In this document: positions 16,359 through 22,956 of the stretch, in pieces | Position numbering within the stretch: the first letter of the stretch is position 1 | How the letters are laid out: every line of letters begins with the position of its first letter | Source of the DNA: Syntrophaceae bacterium | Lineage (GTDB): Bacteria > Desulfobacterota > SM23-61 | Assembly (NCBI GenBank): GCA_013388675.1 | Contig: JACAEW010000279.1 | Span: forward strand, 1-37,747 | Length of the DNA: 37,747 nt | Direction: 5' to 3' | Notes under the pieces: generated by a model | The model's input: the letters and a program-made list of their open reading frames with translations, nothing else | Told to the model about the DNA's origin: nothing | Databases searched by the model: none | Translations under genes and position numbers: made by a program

Positions 16359-16796
16359 CTACACAGGCGGCATATCGTGTAAAATCGTAACCAGAACCGA
16401 ACACAAAGCGGTCGCCCTTTGCAGGGCTTCCATGGCCACGGCCCGGACGGCGGGCTGATCCAGAAGCAAAGCGGAAGACCGAATATTTTCAATAGCGGCC
16501 TGAAGCCTTTCAAGTTCCAGGATCACCTGCTCCATCACCTCCGCGGGAGAGGCTGAGTTTCCTTTCACGTCCACATCCAGGGCTTGCCGAATCTCCTGCA
16601 GGGAAAACTTCTTGGCCTGCAACTGCTTAATCAGAGAAACCCGCCTACGGTCCTCTTCGGTGTAGTGACGGTACCCATGGCCGCGTCCGGACTGCTCGGG
16701 ATGGAGAAGGCCCTGCCGGGTATAAAAATCGATTGTTCTGGGGCTTAAACCCAGCATTTTGGCAAATTCCCCTATGGTATAGTTGGCCCCGTCCAT
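16359..16796 (-). CDS. MerR family transcriptional regulator
   Basis: A 145-residue regulator. The MerR helix-turn-helix and wing (YTIGEFAKMLGLSPRTIDFYTRQGLLHPEQ and HGYRHYTEEDRRRVSLIKQL) occupy residues 6-62. A coiled-coil stretch (VMEQVILELERLQAAIENIR) follows. Two Cys or metal-binding motifs typical of metal sensors are not seen: there is a single Cys at residue 131. It sits directly upstream of htpX, and its promoter has an inverted repeat in the -35/-10 spacer, the hallmark of MerR activators. A stress-sensing role controlling htpX is therefore plausible. Its ligand is unknown. Confidence 0.92.
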   Translation of the reverse strand: MDGANYTIGEFAKMLGLSPRTIDFYTRQGLLHPEQSGRGHGYRHYTEEDRRRVSLIKQLQAKKFSLQEIRQALDVDVKGNSASPAEVMEQVILELERLQAAIENIRSSALLLDQPAVRAVAMEALQRATALCSVLVTILHDMPPV

Positions 16797-16852
16797 CCTT
16801 CGTCTAAAAGTAAATCGCCGTAAAAAATCGAGGCTTGTTTGGATTTTCTGAA

Positions 16853-16881
16853 AATATACATCTTAACTGTATGTTTGTCAA
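16853..16881 (-). promoter_or_regulatory. merR-htpX promoter with spacer operator
   Basis: On the minus strand TTGACA (16876-16881), a 17-base spacer and TATATT (16853-16858). An inverted repeat ATACA-N7-TGTAT (16856-16872) sits across the spacer and -10. MerR regulators bind exactly there and twist the promoter. The predicted leader is about 50 bases. Confidence 0.78.
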
Positions 16882-16991
16882 GGATTCAAATTTGGGTCCC
16901 TGCATAAAGAAAAAATGAATAAAAGCAAGGCCTTTACTGCCCGCAGGCAAAAACCGAGATTACTTTTCTGCCCCCCAAAAATGCTATAAAT

Positions 16992-17020
16992 TTGACAACG
17001 ACCGCATCACTCCCTATAAT
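16992..17020 (+). promoter_or_regulatory. consensus sigma-70 promoter
   Basis: TTGACA (16992-16997), 17-base spacer, TATAAT (17015-17020). It matches the full consensus and lies 41 bases before the start of the selenoprotein gene at 17062. Confidence 0.88.
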
Positions 17021-17061
17021 ACGACAGGCTAAGGAGTTAATTTGACGAAAGAGGAGTAGCC

Positions 17062-17514
17062 ATGGATTCGGGACCGGAACTCGAGAAGAAAGCTTACGAC
17101 CTTATGGTCGCCGGATTGAATTGAGCGGAGTCGGTGATCACGATCCTCGGGGAGGATCTGGATTACGATAAATCCCAGGCGATGAAAATGGCCACCGCCA
17201 TGGGCGGGGGAATGGGCCGGTGGGGAACCGCATGCGGGGTCGTCACCGGGGGGGCGATGGCCCTCGGGTACCGTTACGGCCGGACCAAAGCGGAGGAGAA
17301 AGAGGCACGGGATAAGACTACAGCCAAGGTGCAGGAGATGATCCGTCAGTTCGACCAAGAGTTTGGGGCCGTCCAGTGCCGGGACCTCATCCATCTGAAC
17401 CTCATGGACCCGGCGGACCGGAAGAAGTTCGATGAACTCGGCCTGCGGAAGAAATGCGCGGGGTTCGTGGCCAAAAACGTGGAGAACATTCGCAAGATCC
17501 TGGCAGAGAAGTGA
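17062..17514 (+). CDS. C-GCAxxG-C-C family selenoprotein (Sec at TGA 17122-17124)
   Basis: The apparent gene begins at a GTG (17134), but GAGGAG and an in-frame ATG at 17062 give a better start if TGA 17122-17124 is read through. The resulting 150-residue protein fits the ~140-150 residue C_GCAxxG_C_C redox family. It has MVAGLN-U-AES at residues 15-24, where the family has a conserved NCA, then Cys58 in GTACGVVTGG, Cys106 and Cys132. The TGA thus replaces the first of the four invariant cysteines, and selenocysteine members of this family are known. A hairpin at 17142-17158 lies at SECIS distance. The protein is probably a thiol/selenol redox protein of unknown partner. It is the first gene of a tight run with the EndoQ homologue (29-bp gap) and a radical SAM gene. 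Confidence 0.85.
17125..17158 (+). promoter_or_regulatory. candidate SECIS hairpin of the C-GCAxxG-C-C gene
   Basis: GATCCTC (17142-17148), loop GGG, GAGGATC (17152-17158). It begins 17 bases after the TGA, with the G-rich loop about 24 bases downstream. It lies within the coding region, so it cannot be a 3' terminator. Confidence 0.6.
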
Positions 17515-17543
17515 AGCCCGATATCATCAGCGGTTGAGGACCG

Positions 17544-18806
17544 ATGAAATTCATCGCCGACCTTCATCTCCATTCCAAGTACAGCCGGGCCACCAGTCAG
17601 GAGATGGAAGTCAAGACCCTTGCCTCATGGGCCAAGCGCAAGGGCATCAAGCTTTTGGGGACCGGCGACTTCACCCATCCACTCTATTTTCTCGACCTCA
17701 AGTCCAAGTTGGATCCCCGGGGGAACGGTCTTTTGGCGCTCAAAGAGGAGCCCGGCGGGACCCATTTCATGCTCACCGCGGAGGTGAGCAACATGTTCAG
17801 CCAGGGCGGGAAATCACGCCGGATTCACACCCTAATCTTCGCTCCTTCCTTTGAAGTGGTCGAAAGAATCAACTCCCGTTTGGCAAAATACGGCAAGATC
17901 GGGTCCGACGGCCGTCCCATCTTCGGTTTTTCGGCCAAGGACCTCCTGAAGATGATCCTCGACCTGTCGCCGGATTGTCTTCTGATTCCCGCCCATGCCT
18001 GGACCCCCTGGTTCTCCATCTTCGGCGCCAATTCGGGCTTCGATTCCATCCAGGAGTGTTACGAAGAGGAGTCCAAGCACATCCGGGCCATCGAAACCGG
18101 GCTCTCCTCGGACCCGGAGATGAATTGGCGCCTCTCGGCTCTTGACGACATCACCCTGGTATCCAATTCCGACGCCCATTCGCCGAGCAAAATCGGCCGG
18201 GAGGCCAATGTTTTCGACTGTGAGATGAGCTACCGGGCCATCACCGAGGCCATCCGCAAGAAAGACCCGCGCCGGATCCTTTACACCATCGAATTCTTTC
18301 CGGAAGAAGGGAAGTATCATTATGACGGCCATCGAAACTGCAACATTCTTTTCTCCCCCCGGGAAACCCGCAAACACAAAAGCATCTGCCCGGTGTGCGG
18401 CAAGAGGCTAACCGTGGGGGTGATGAACCGCGTCGAAGAGCTTTCCGACCGGCCGGAGGGGGCGATTTCGCCCAAGGCCATACCCGCCCTTCGCACCGTC
18501 CCTCTCGACGAAATCATCGCCGACACCCTGGGCGTGGGAGCCAATGCCGCATCGGTGGAAAAGGAATACCTCCGCCTGGTGGAGAAAGGCGGGTCGGAAT
18601 TCGATATTCTCCTGGAACTATCGCCGGAACAGCTTTCCTCCTTTACCCCGCCCAACATTCTGGAAGGAATTTTGCGGGTCCGCGAAGGACGCCTGAAAAT
18701 CACTCCGGGGTACGACGGAGTGTTCGGAAAGATTGAAATCTTCTCCCCTGCCGAGAGGGGCAGGGAAGGTCTCCGGGAAGAACCCAAGCAGATGGGACTC
18801 TTCTAG
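17544..18806 (+). CDS. endonuclease Q family PHP-domain nuclease
   Basis: A 420-residue PHP-domain protein. It has the metal motif DLHLHSKYS (His8 and His10), GTGDFTHP, LIPAHAWTPWF, and SNSDAHSPSKIGREAN with the last metal ligands. A zinc-ribbon-like Cys group follows (C-x-ILFSP... KSICPVCGKR), then a C-terminal helix-rich part (FTPPNILEGILRVREGRLKITPGYDGVFG). This domain order matches endonuclease Q, which nicks DNA 5' to deaminated bases (uracil, hypoxanthine) and abasic sites. EndoQ is best known from archaea and some bacteria. GAGGA precedes the start, and it shares an operon with the selenoprotein upstream and a radical SAM gene 10 bp downstream. Confidence 0.88.
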   Translation: MKFIADLHLHSKYSRATSQEMEVKTLASWAKRKGIKLLGTGDFTHPLYFLDLKSKLDPRGNGLLALKEEPGGTHFMLTAEVSNMFSQGGKSRRIHTLIFAPSFEVVERINSRLAKYGKIGSDGRPIFGFSAKDLLKMILDLSPDCLLIPAHAWTPWFSIFGANSGFDSIQECYEEESKHIRAIETGLSSDPEMNWRLSALDDITLVSNSDAHSPSKIGREANVFDCEMSYRAITEAIRKKDPRRILYTIEFFPEEGKYHYDGHRNCNILFSPRETRKHKSICPVCGKRLTVGVMNRVEELSDRPEGAISPKAIPALRTVPLDEIIADTLGVGANAASVEKEYLRLVEKGGSEFDILLELSPEQLSSFTPPNILEGILRVREGRLKITPGYDGVFGKIEIFSPAERGREGLREEPKQMGLF

Positions 18807-18816
18807 CCCCCTTCCC

Positions 18817-20220
18817 ATGAACTCCAGCGGAAAGAAATCCGTCCTTCTCGTAAATCCCTGGATTCACGATTTTGCGGCCTATGATCTCTGGATGAAACCC
18901 CTCGGTTTGCTCTACCTGGCTGGAATTCTCCGGGCCGGGGGATACGGAGTATCCTTCCTCGATTGCCTGGAAGTATCCTGCTTTCCCGATGCGCGCTTGA
19001 GGAAACCAACGAAAAAAGAATCGGGCCAGGGCCACTTGTACAAAGAGATGATTCCCAAACCCAGAGTCCTGGGTGAGATCCCCCGAAGGTATCGTCGATA
19101 CGGCCTGCCCTCGGAAATCGTCAAAGAATTCGTTTTACGGATTCCCCGTCCGGACCTGATCCTGGTAACTTCCTCCATGACCTACTGGTACTCAGGGGTC
19201 GTGGAAACGATTCAAATGCTGCGGGAGGTCATTCCCCGAATACCCATTTTCCTGGGGGGGATTTACGCCACCCTCTGCCCGGAACATGCCCAAAGGGTTT
19301 CGGGGGCCGATCGGGTCCTCCCTGGTCCCTGGGACGGGGAAAAGCTAAGGATCATAGGCGAAATACTGGAAGACCCGAGCCTCAAGGAAGAAAAAGGGTT
19401 TCTTTCCTGGCCCTTTCCGGCTTTCGACCTGTATCCCCGCCTGCCCTATGTTTGCATTCTGACCCGGAGCGGGTGTCCTTTTTCTTGCACCTACTGCGCT
19501 TCCCATCGGCTGGCCAAGGGCTTCGAGTCCCGTGACCCAAAGGATGTAATCGGCGAACTGGAGCACTGGCATAAGAATTTCGGGGTTAAGGATTTTGCCT
19601 TTTATGATGATGCCCTGCTCGTTCGGCCCACCGAGCACATCCTTCCCATTCTGCGGGGAGTCATCGGCAAAGGTCTCTCCTGCCGTTTCCACGCCCCCAA
19701 TGCCCTTCATGTGAAATGCATCGACCGGGAGGTTGCCGATTTTTTGTACCGGGCGGGTTTCAAAACCATCCGCCTGGGTTTTGAGACTTCGGAAGAGACG
19801 ACGCAGTCTCAAACGGGGGGGAAGGTGAGCAACCAGGATTTGCGGGGGGCCGTCGAAAATCTGATAAAAGCGGGCTATGCCGGGCAAGAGATCGGAGTTT
19901 ATCTGATGGCCGGTTTGCCGGGGCAAAGGGTGGAGGAGGTCGAAGATAGTATCGCTTTCGTGAAAGACGCCGGAGCCAGGCCAATTCTGGTCGAATATTC
20001 CCCCATCCCGGGCACGGCCTTATTCGATAAGGCCCGTCGGATGTCCCAATTCGACCTGGAAAGGGAACCTCTCTTCCAGAACAATTCCCTGCTGCCCTGT
20101 CGGTGGGAAGGGTTCACCTGGGAGGATTTTCAGCGGTTGAAGAAGAGTCTGAAGGAACCCTCTCTCCCCTTTCCATCCTTTCCCTCCCCCTTTAAAAAAG
20201 GGGACGGAGGGGGGGATTGA
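18817..20220 (+). CDS. radical SAM protein with N-terminal B12-binding-like domain
   Basis: A 467-residue protein. The N-terminal ~190 residues (KKSVLLVNPWIHDFAAYDLW, GLLYLAGILRAGGYGVSFLDC, LGGIYATLCPEH) resemble the cobalamin-binding domain that precedes many radical SAM cores. The 4Fe-4S motif CPFSCTYC starts at Cys220 (Cys224, Cys227). Later motifs include KDFAFYDDALLV, FKTIRLGFETSEE and GVYLMAGLPGQ. The start at 18817 is preferred over an upstream in-frame ATG inside the EndoQ gene. The last ~20 residues (FPSPFKKGDGGGD) are encoded by a CCCCCTTT...GGGG repeat, so the original C-terminus has been overwritten or extended. The chemistry (methyl transfer or other) is unknown. Confidence 0.82.
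   Translation: MNSSGKKSVLLVNPWIHDFAAYDLWMKPLGLLYLAGILRAGGYGVSFLDCLEVSCFPDARLRKPTKKESGQGHLYKEMIPKPRVLGEIPRRYRRYGLPSEIVKEFVLRIPRPDLILVTSSMTYWYSGVVETIQMLREVIPRIPIFLGGIYATLCPEHAQRVSGADRVLPGPWDGEKLRIIGEILEDPSLKEEKGFLSWPFPAFDLYPRLPYVCILTRSGCPFSCTYCASHRLAKGFESRDPKDVIGELEHWHKNFGVKDFAFYDDALLVRPTEHILPILRGVIGKGLSCRFHAPNALHVKCIDREVADFLYRAGFKTIRLGFETSEETTQSQTGGKVSNQDLRGAVENLIKAGYAGQEIGVYLMAGLPGQRVEEVEDSIAFVKDAGARPILVEYSPIPGTALFDKARRMSQFDLEREPLFQNNSLLPCRWEGFTWEDFQRLKKSLKEPSLPFPSFPSPFKKGDGGGD
20178..20217. repeat. CCCCCTTTAAAAAAGGGG-type element inside a coding end
   Basis: Inverted repeat of C-run/TTTAAAAAA/G-run that supplies the last codons and stop of the radical SAM gene. Confidence 0.75.
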
Positions 20221-20304
20221 TGAAAGCTATTTCTAATCGGAATCCTTAAACGATTGGAAACCATTATATATTTTTCCCAATGAGGGATAGCCGGGAGGCA
20301 AACC

Positions 20305-20721
20305 ATGGTCTTTTCCGACTCTATCTCTTTATCCACCAAAGGGTTCTGCGACATCCAGGACATTACCCCATCGGTTTTCACCATCCTGGGAAGGTCGAAG
20401 ATTCAAAATGGGACCGTTACGATTTTCTGTCCCGGTTCCACGGGTGCAGTCACCACAATCGAATACGAAAGCGGGGTGCTGGAAGACCTGAAGGAGGCCA
20501 TTGAAAGACTGGCCCCCTCCAACATGCCCTATGCCCACGACCAACGATGGGGAGACGGAAACGGCTTCTCCCATGTCCGGGCCGCCCTCCTCGGTCCCTC
20601 CCTCACCGTTCCTATCCTTCGAGGTTCACTGGCCATGGGGACCTGGCAGCAGATCGTCTTCATCGATTTCGACAACCGACGAAGGAGAAGGAATATCTTG
20701 GTGCAGGTGATGGGAGAATAA
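20305..20721 (+). CDS. YjbQ/UPF0047 family protein (secondary thiamine-phosphate synthase-like)
   Basis: A 138-residue single-domain protein with the family signature HDQRWGDGNGFSHVRAALLGP followed by LTVPI, GTWQQIVFIDFDNR and a basic RRRRR end. YjbQ proteins are small beta-rich enzymes with weak thiamine-phosphate synthase activity; their main role is uncertain. GGGAGG lies 7 bases before the start. It follows the radical SAM gene by 84 bp on the same strand. A hairpin right after its stop appears to serve the opposite strand. Confidence 0.9.
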   Translation: MVFSDSISLSTKGFCDIQDITPSVFTILGRSKIQNGTVTIFCPGSTGAVTTIEYESGVLEDLKEAIERLAPSNMPYAHDQRWGDGNGFSHVRAALLGPSLTVPILRGSLAMGTWQQIVFIDFDNRRRRRNILVQVMGE

Positions 20722-21088
20722 CAAAAAGACCCCGGGACGGGATGCCCGGAGTCGCAGGGGTAAGAACCAAAAAATAGGAAAATATGGAAGATTTCTGCCT
20801 TTATCGAATAAAATATGAGATATTAAGGTGGAAGTGAGATCCGATAGGTTTTTCCGAAAGGTGGAGAGTCAGTAATTGATCGGGGGGACATGCATAATTC
20901 TATTTATGGTCCACCGGCTGCGGGTACAATACTCCCCCTTTTTCTAATGACCCCCATTTCCCAGCTAGATTTCCATGATGTTTTCCGGCGGAGTCTCGGA
21001 TTCCATTGCTCCTTGTTCTTTTTCTATTTTCCCAGCCCGTTGTCTTTTGCCTTTTGGGCTGTGCGCTAGGCACTCTGCGCTGGGCCTC
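20722..21088. other. intergenic, no gene seen
   Basis: Between the convergent YjbQ-family and methyltransferase genes. It holds a minus-strand terminator at its left end and otherwise A/T-rich sequence without a supported open frame. Confidence 0.6.
20723..20753 (-). terminator. probable intrinsic terminator, minus strand
   Basis: On the minus strand GACTCCGGG and CCCGGGGTC form a 9-position stem with one mismatch and an 8-base loop, followed by five T. It would stop read-through from the methyltransferase unit. Confidence 0.55.
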
Positions 21089-21886
21089 TTATTCAATTAG
21101 CTTTCCTGCTCGGTTGGCTTTCAGATACTTCATGCAGTAATCATCCCGGCCCGCCAGGGTATCGGCCACCAGGATGTTCGTCATCATTTTTTGGTCCAGG
21201 GGATCGACGATGGCCCCGCTCAACCCTGCGCCGATGGCCAGGACCATGAAGATGCGGTTGACCAGGAACCGCTTGGGAAGGCCGTAAGAAACATTGGAGA
21301 GGCCGCAGACCGTCTTCACTCCCGGAAACTCCCGGTGGATGCGACGGATGGTCTCCAGGGCCAGGAGTCCGTTCTTGTTGTTCACGCTGACCGGCTGAAT
21401 CATGGGGTCCAGGTGAATGCGCTGGACCGGGACCCCTAATTGATTCAGATTTTTCACCAGGAAATGGGCATTCTCCAAGGCTTGGTCCACCGCGCTGGGA
21501 ATCCCGCGTTCGTCCATGCAGAGGGCCACCACATCCGCTTCCCGTGCCTGGAAGACCGGCTTCATGGCTTCGAAGCGATCCTTCTCCGCGGTGGTGGAGT
21601 TGATCAGGGGTTTTTTCTTCACCCTTCCGACCAGGGCCATCAGGACTTTGGGGTCCGGGCTGTCCAGGGACAGGGGCACCTCCACCGCCGCTTCCGCCAC
21701 TTCGATCAGCCAGCTCAGGTCCTCCATTTCGCTCCCGATGCGCGAGCCCGCATTCACATCGATATAATTGGCCCCCGCATTTGCCTGCTTTTGAATATCG
21801 TCGCGGATATAAGCGGCATCCCGCTTCTCCACCGCTTCATTCACCGCCTTCCGGCTGGTATTAATCCTTTCTCCGACGATTAACAT
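21089..21886 (-). CDS. methyltetrahydrofolate:corrinoid methyltransferase family protein (AcsE/MtvB-like)
   Basis: A 265-residue pterin-binding TIM-barrel protein. It has IVGERINTSRK at the start, the pterin-site motifs GANYIDVNAGSR and PLSLDSPDP, INSTT(AEKDRF), HLDPMIQPV, and TVCGLSNVSYGLPKRFLVNRIFM near the end. These match methyl-H4folate:corrinoid protein methyltransferases of the Wood-Ljungdahl pathway and related O-demethylation systems, not dihydropteroate synthase. No corrinoid protein or CO dehydrogenase gene is in the window, so its partner must lie elsewhere. AAGGAGA precedes the start. Confidence 0.88.
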   Translation of the reverse strand: MLIVGERINTSRKAVNEAVEKRDAAYIRDDIQKQANAGANYIDVNAGSRIGSEMEDLSWLIEVAEAAVEVPLSLDSPDPKVLMALVGRVKKKPLINSTTAEKDRFEAMKPVFQAREADVVALCMDERGIPSAVDQALENAHFLVKNLNQLGVPVQRIHLDPMIQPVSVNNKNGLLALETIRRIHREFPGVKTVCGLSNVSYGLPKRFLVNRIFMVLAIGAGLSGAIVDPLDQKMMTNILVADTLAGRDDYCMKYLKANRAGKLIE

Positions 21887-21911
21887 GGACTTCTCCTTCC
21901 GTTTAGAAAAT

Positions 21912-21939
21912 GGGAGTTGAGAGTTGGGTGTTGGGAGTT
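21912..21939. repeat. heptad array, unit GGGAGTT x4
   Basis: Four 7-base units ending GTT. It is the inverse of the array at 21987, so the pair can form a hairpin around about 47 bases. Confidence 0.8.
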
Positions 21940-21986
21940 GTAAGGGCGGAGGGAGGCAAGACCTACAGGAAAAGATGTATTTTCAC

Positions 21987-22014
21987 CTCTCAACTCTCAT
22001 CTCTCAACTTACAT
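21987..22014. repeat. heptad array, unit CTCTCAA x4
   Basis: Four 7-base units whose reverse complement is the GAGAGTT-type array at 21912. Confidence 0.8.
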
Positions 22015-22022
22015 CTTCAAGA

Positions 22023-22631
22023 TCATATTCCCGACCCGATCTTATCTTCTGACCTTTGAGCTCCCTTCAGGAGCTTGGCCAGCTCCCGGATGATGGGAGC
22101 GATCCGGCTCACCCAGCCGGAGTGCCCGGCGGTCTGGAGCCTGAGATTGCTGAATCCCATGGGCAAGTCGCCGGTCAATAGGTCCATCAATACCTCCGTG
22201 GGGCCCATGAACCGGAAGTCCTCATCTTTGAAAGGGACCAGTCCCGCGCAACCGGTGATTTTCCCTTCCCTCACGATGAAATGACCCCGGAAGGGACTGT
22301 CCGAAGCTTCGATGTTAACCTGCATGGGCCTTTCGGCATTCTCCAGCAGAGATTTCATTTCCTGAATTCGCTCTGCCCGGAGGGCTACGGCCTCCCATAA
22401 AAGATTCATCAATTGATCTGCGCTTTCCGGAAAGCGGCTGAAAAACTGCGCGCCGTCCGCTTTCCGTATCGCCGTAAAAAGTTTACCCAGCAAATCCGGG
22501 TATTCCTGGAGCCCTTTTCCTATACCATACTTCTGGATTTCATTCAAAACCCCGGATAGCGAAGTTTGCAACTTTTTGGCCGAAAGTGTCGAAAGACTTT
22601 CCAGGATTTTCATCATCGCCTCTTGATTCAT
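22023..22631 (-). CDS. SCP2-like domain protein, uncertain
   Basis: A 202-residue protein when started at the ATG at 22629-22631, chosen because GAGGAA lies 6 bases before it. Twelve more in-frame upstream residues come from the palindromic repeat and are unlikely to be native. The N-terminal half is helical (MMKILESLSTLSAKKLQTSLSGVLNEIQ...). The C-terminal half (VNIEASDSPFRGHFIVREGKITGCAG, FMGPTEVLMDLLTGDLP, LRLQTAGHSGWVSRIAPIIRELAKLLKG) has the pattern of an SCP2 sterol-transfer-like lipid-binding domain. It lies between the Mo/FAD fusion gene and the methyltransferase gene on the same strand. Function unknown. Confidence 0.6.
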   Translation of the reverse strand: MNQEAMMKILESLSTLSAKKLQTSLSGVLNEIQKYGIGKGLQEYPDLLGKLFTAIRKADGAQFFSRFPESADQLMNLLWEAVALRAERIQEMKSLLENAERPMQVNIEASDSPFRGHFIVREGKITGCAGLVPFKDEDFRFMGPTEVLMDLLTGDLPMGFSNLRLQTAGHSGWVSRIAPIIRELAKLLKGAQRSEDKIGSGI

Positions 22632-22956
22632 CGGGTTCCTCTTCGTTCGAAAATCGGGCGACCACACCGAGTCGCCCCTACATTTCCTCCCTTATTCAGA
22701 AATGCGGAGACAGGGAGCCGGCCATTCAGAAACTGCGCTGTGCCCTCAGGAAAATGTTTTAATGTCCGGTTCGTGCCGGGTTGACGCGGTTTAAAAAGAC
22801 AAAGGCTTTTCTCTCGCCCTCTTCGCGTCCGTAGAGTGCACCGAGAAAGCCAAAATCGATCAAAATGCACTTAAAAAAGTATGCGGCCATCTATTTGTAT
22901 TTCTTTCTTCTCTGTGAACTCTGCGGCCTCTGCGAGAGACCTTTGTCTCTATTTTT
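22632..22956. other. intergenic, repeats only
   Basis: Contains a palindrome of the GTAGGGGCGA family (22656-22681) and, near 22905-22945, a CTCTGTGAACTCTGCGGCCT-like stretch of the kind often seen between genes. No supported open frame. Confidence 0.6.
22656..22681. repeat. GTAGGGGCGA-type palindrome, copy 5
   Basis: GGGCGACC on the left and GTCGCCCCTAC on the right, with a CACACC-like centre. Confidence 0.8.
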
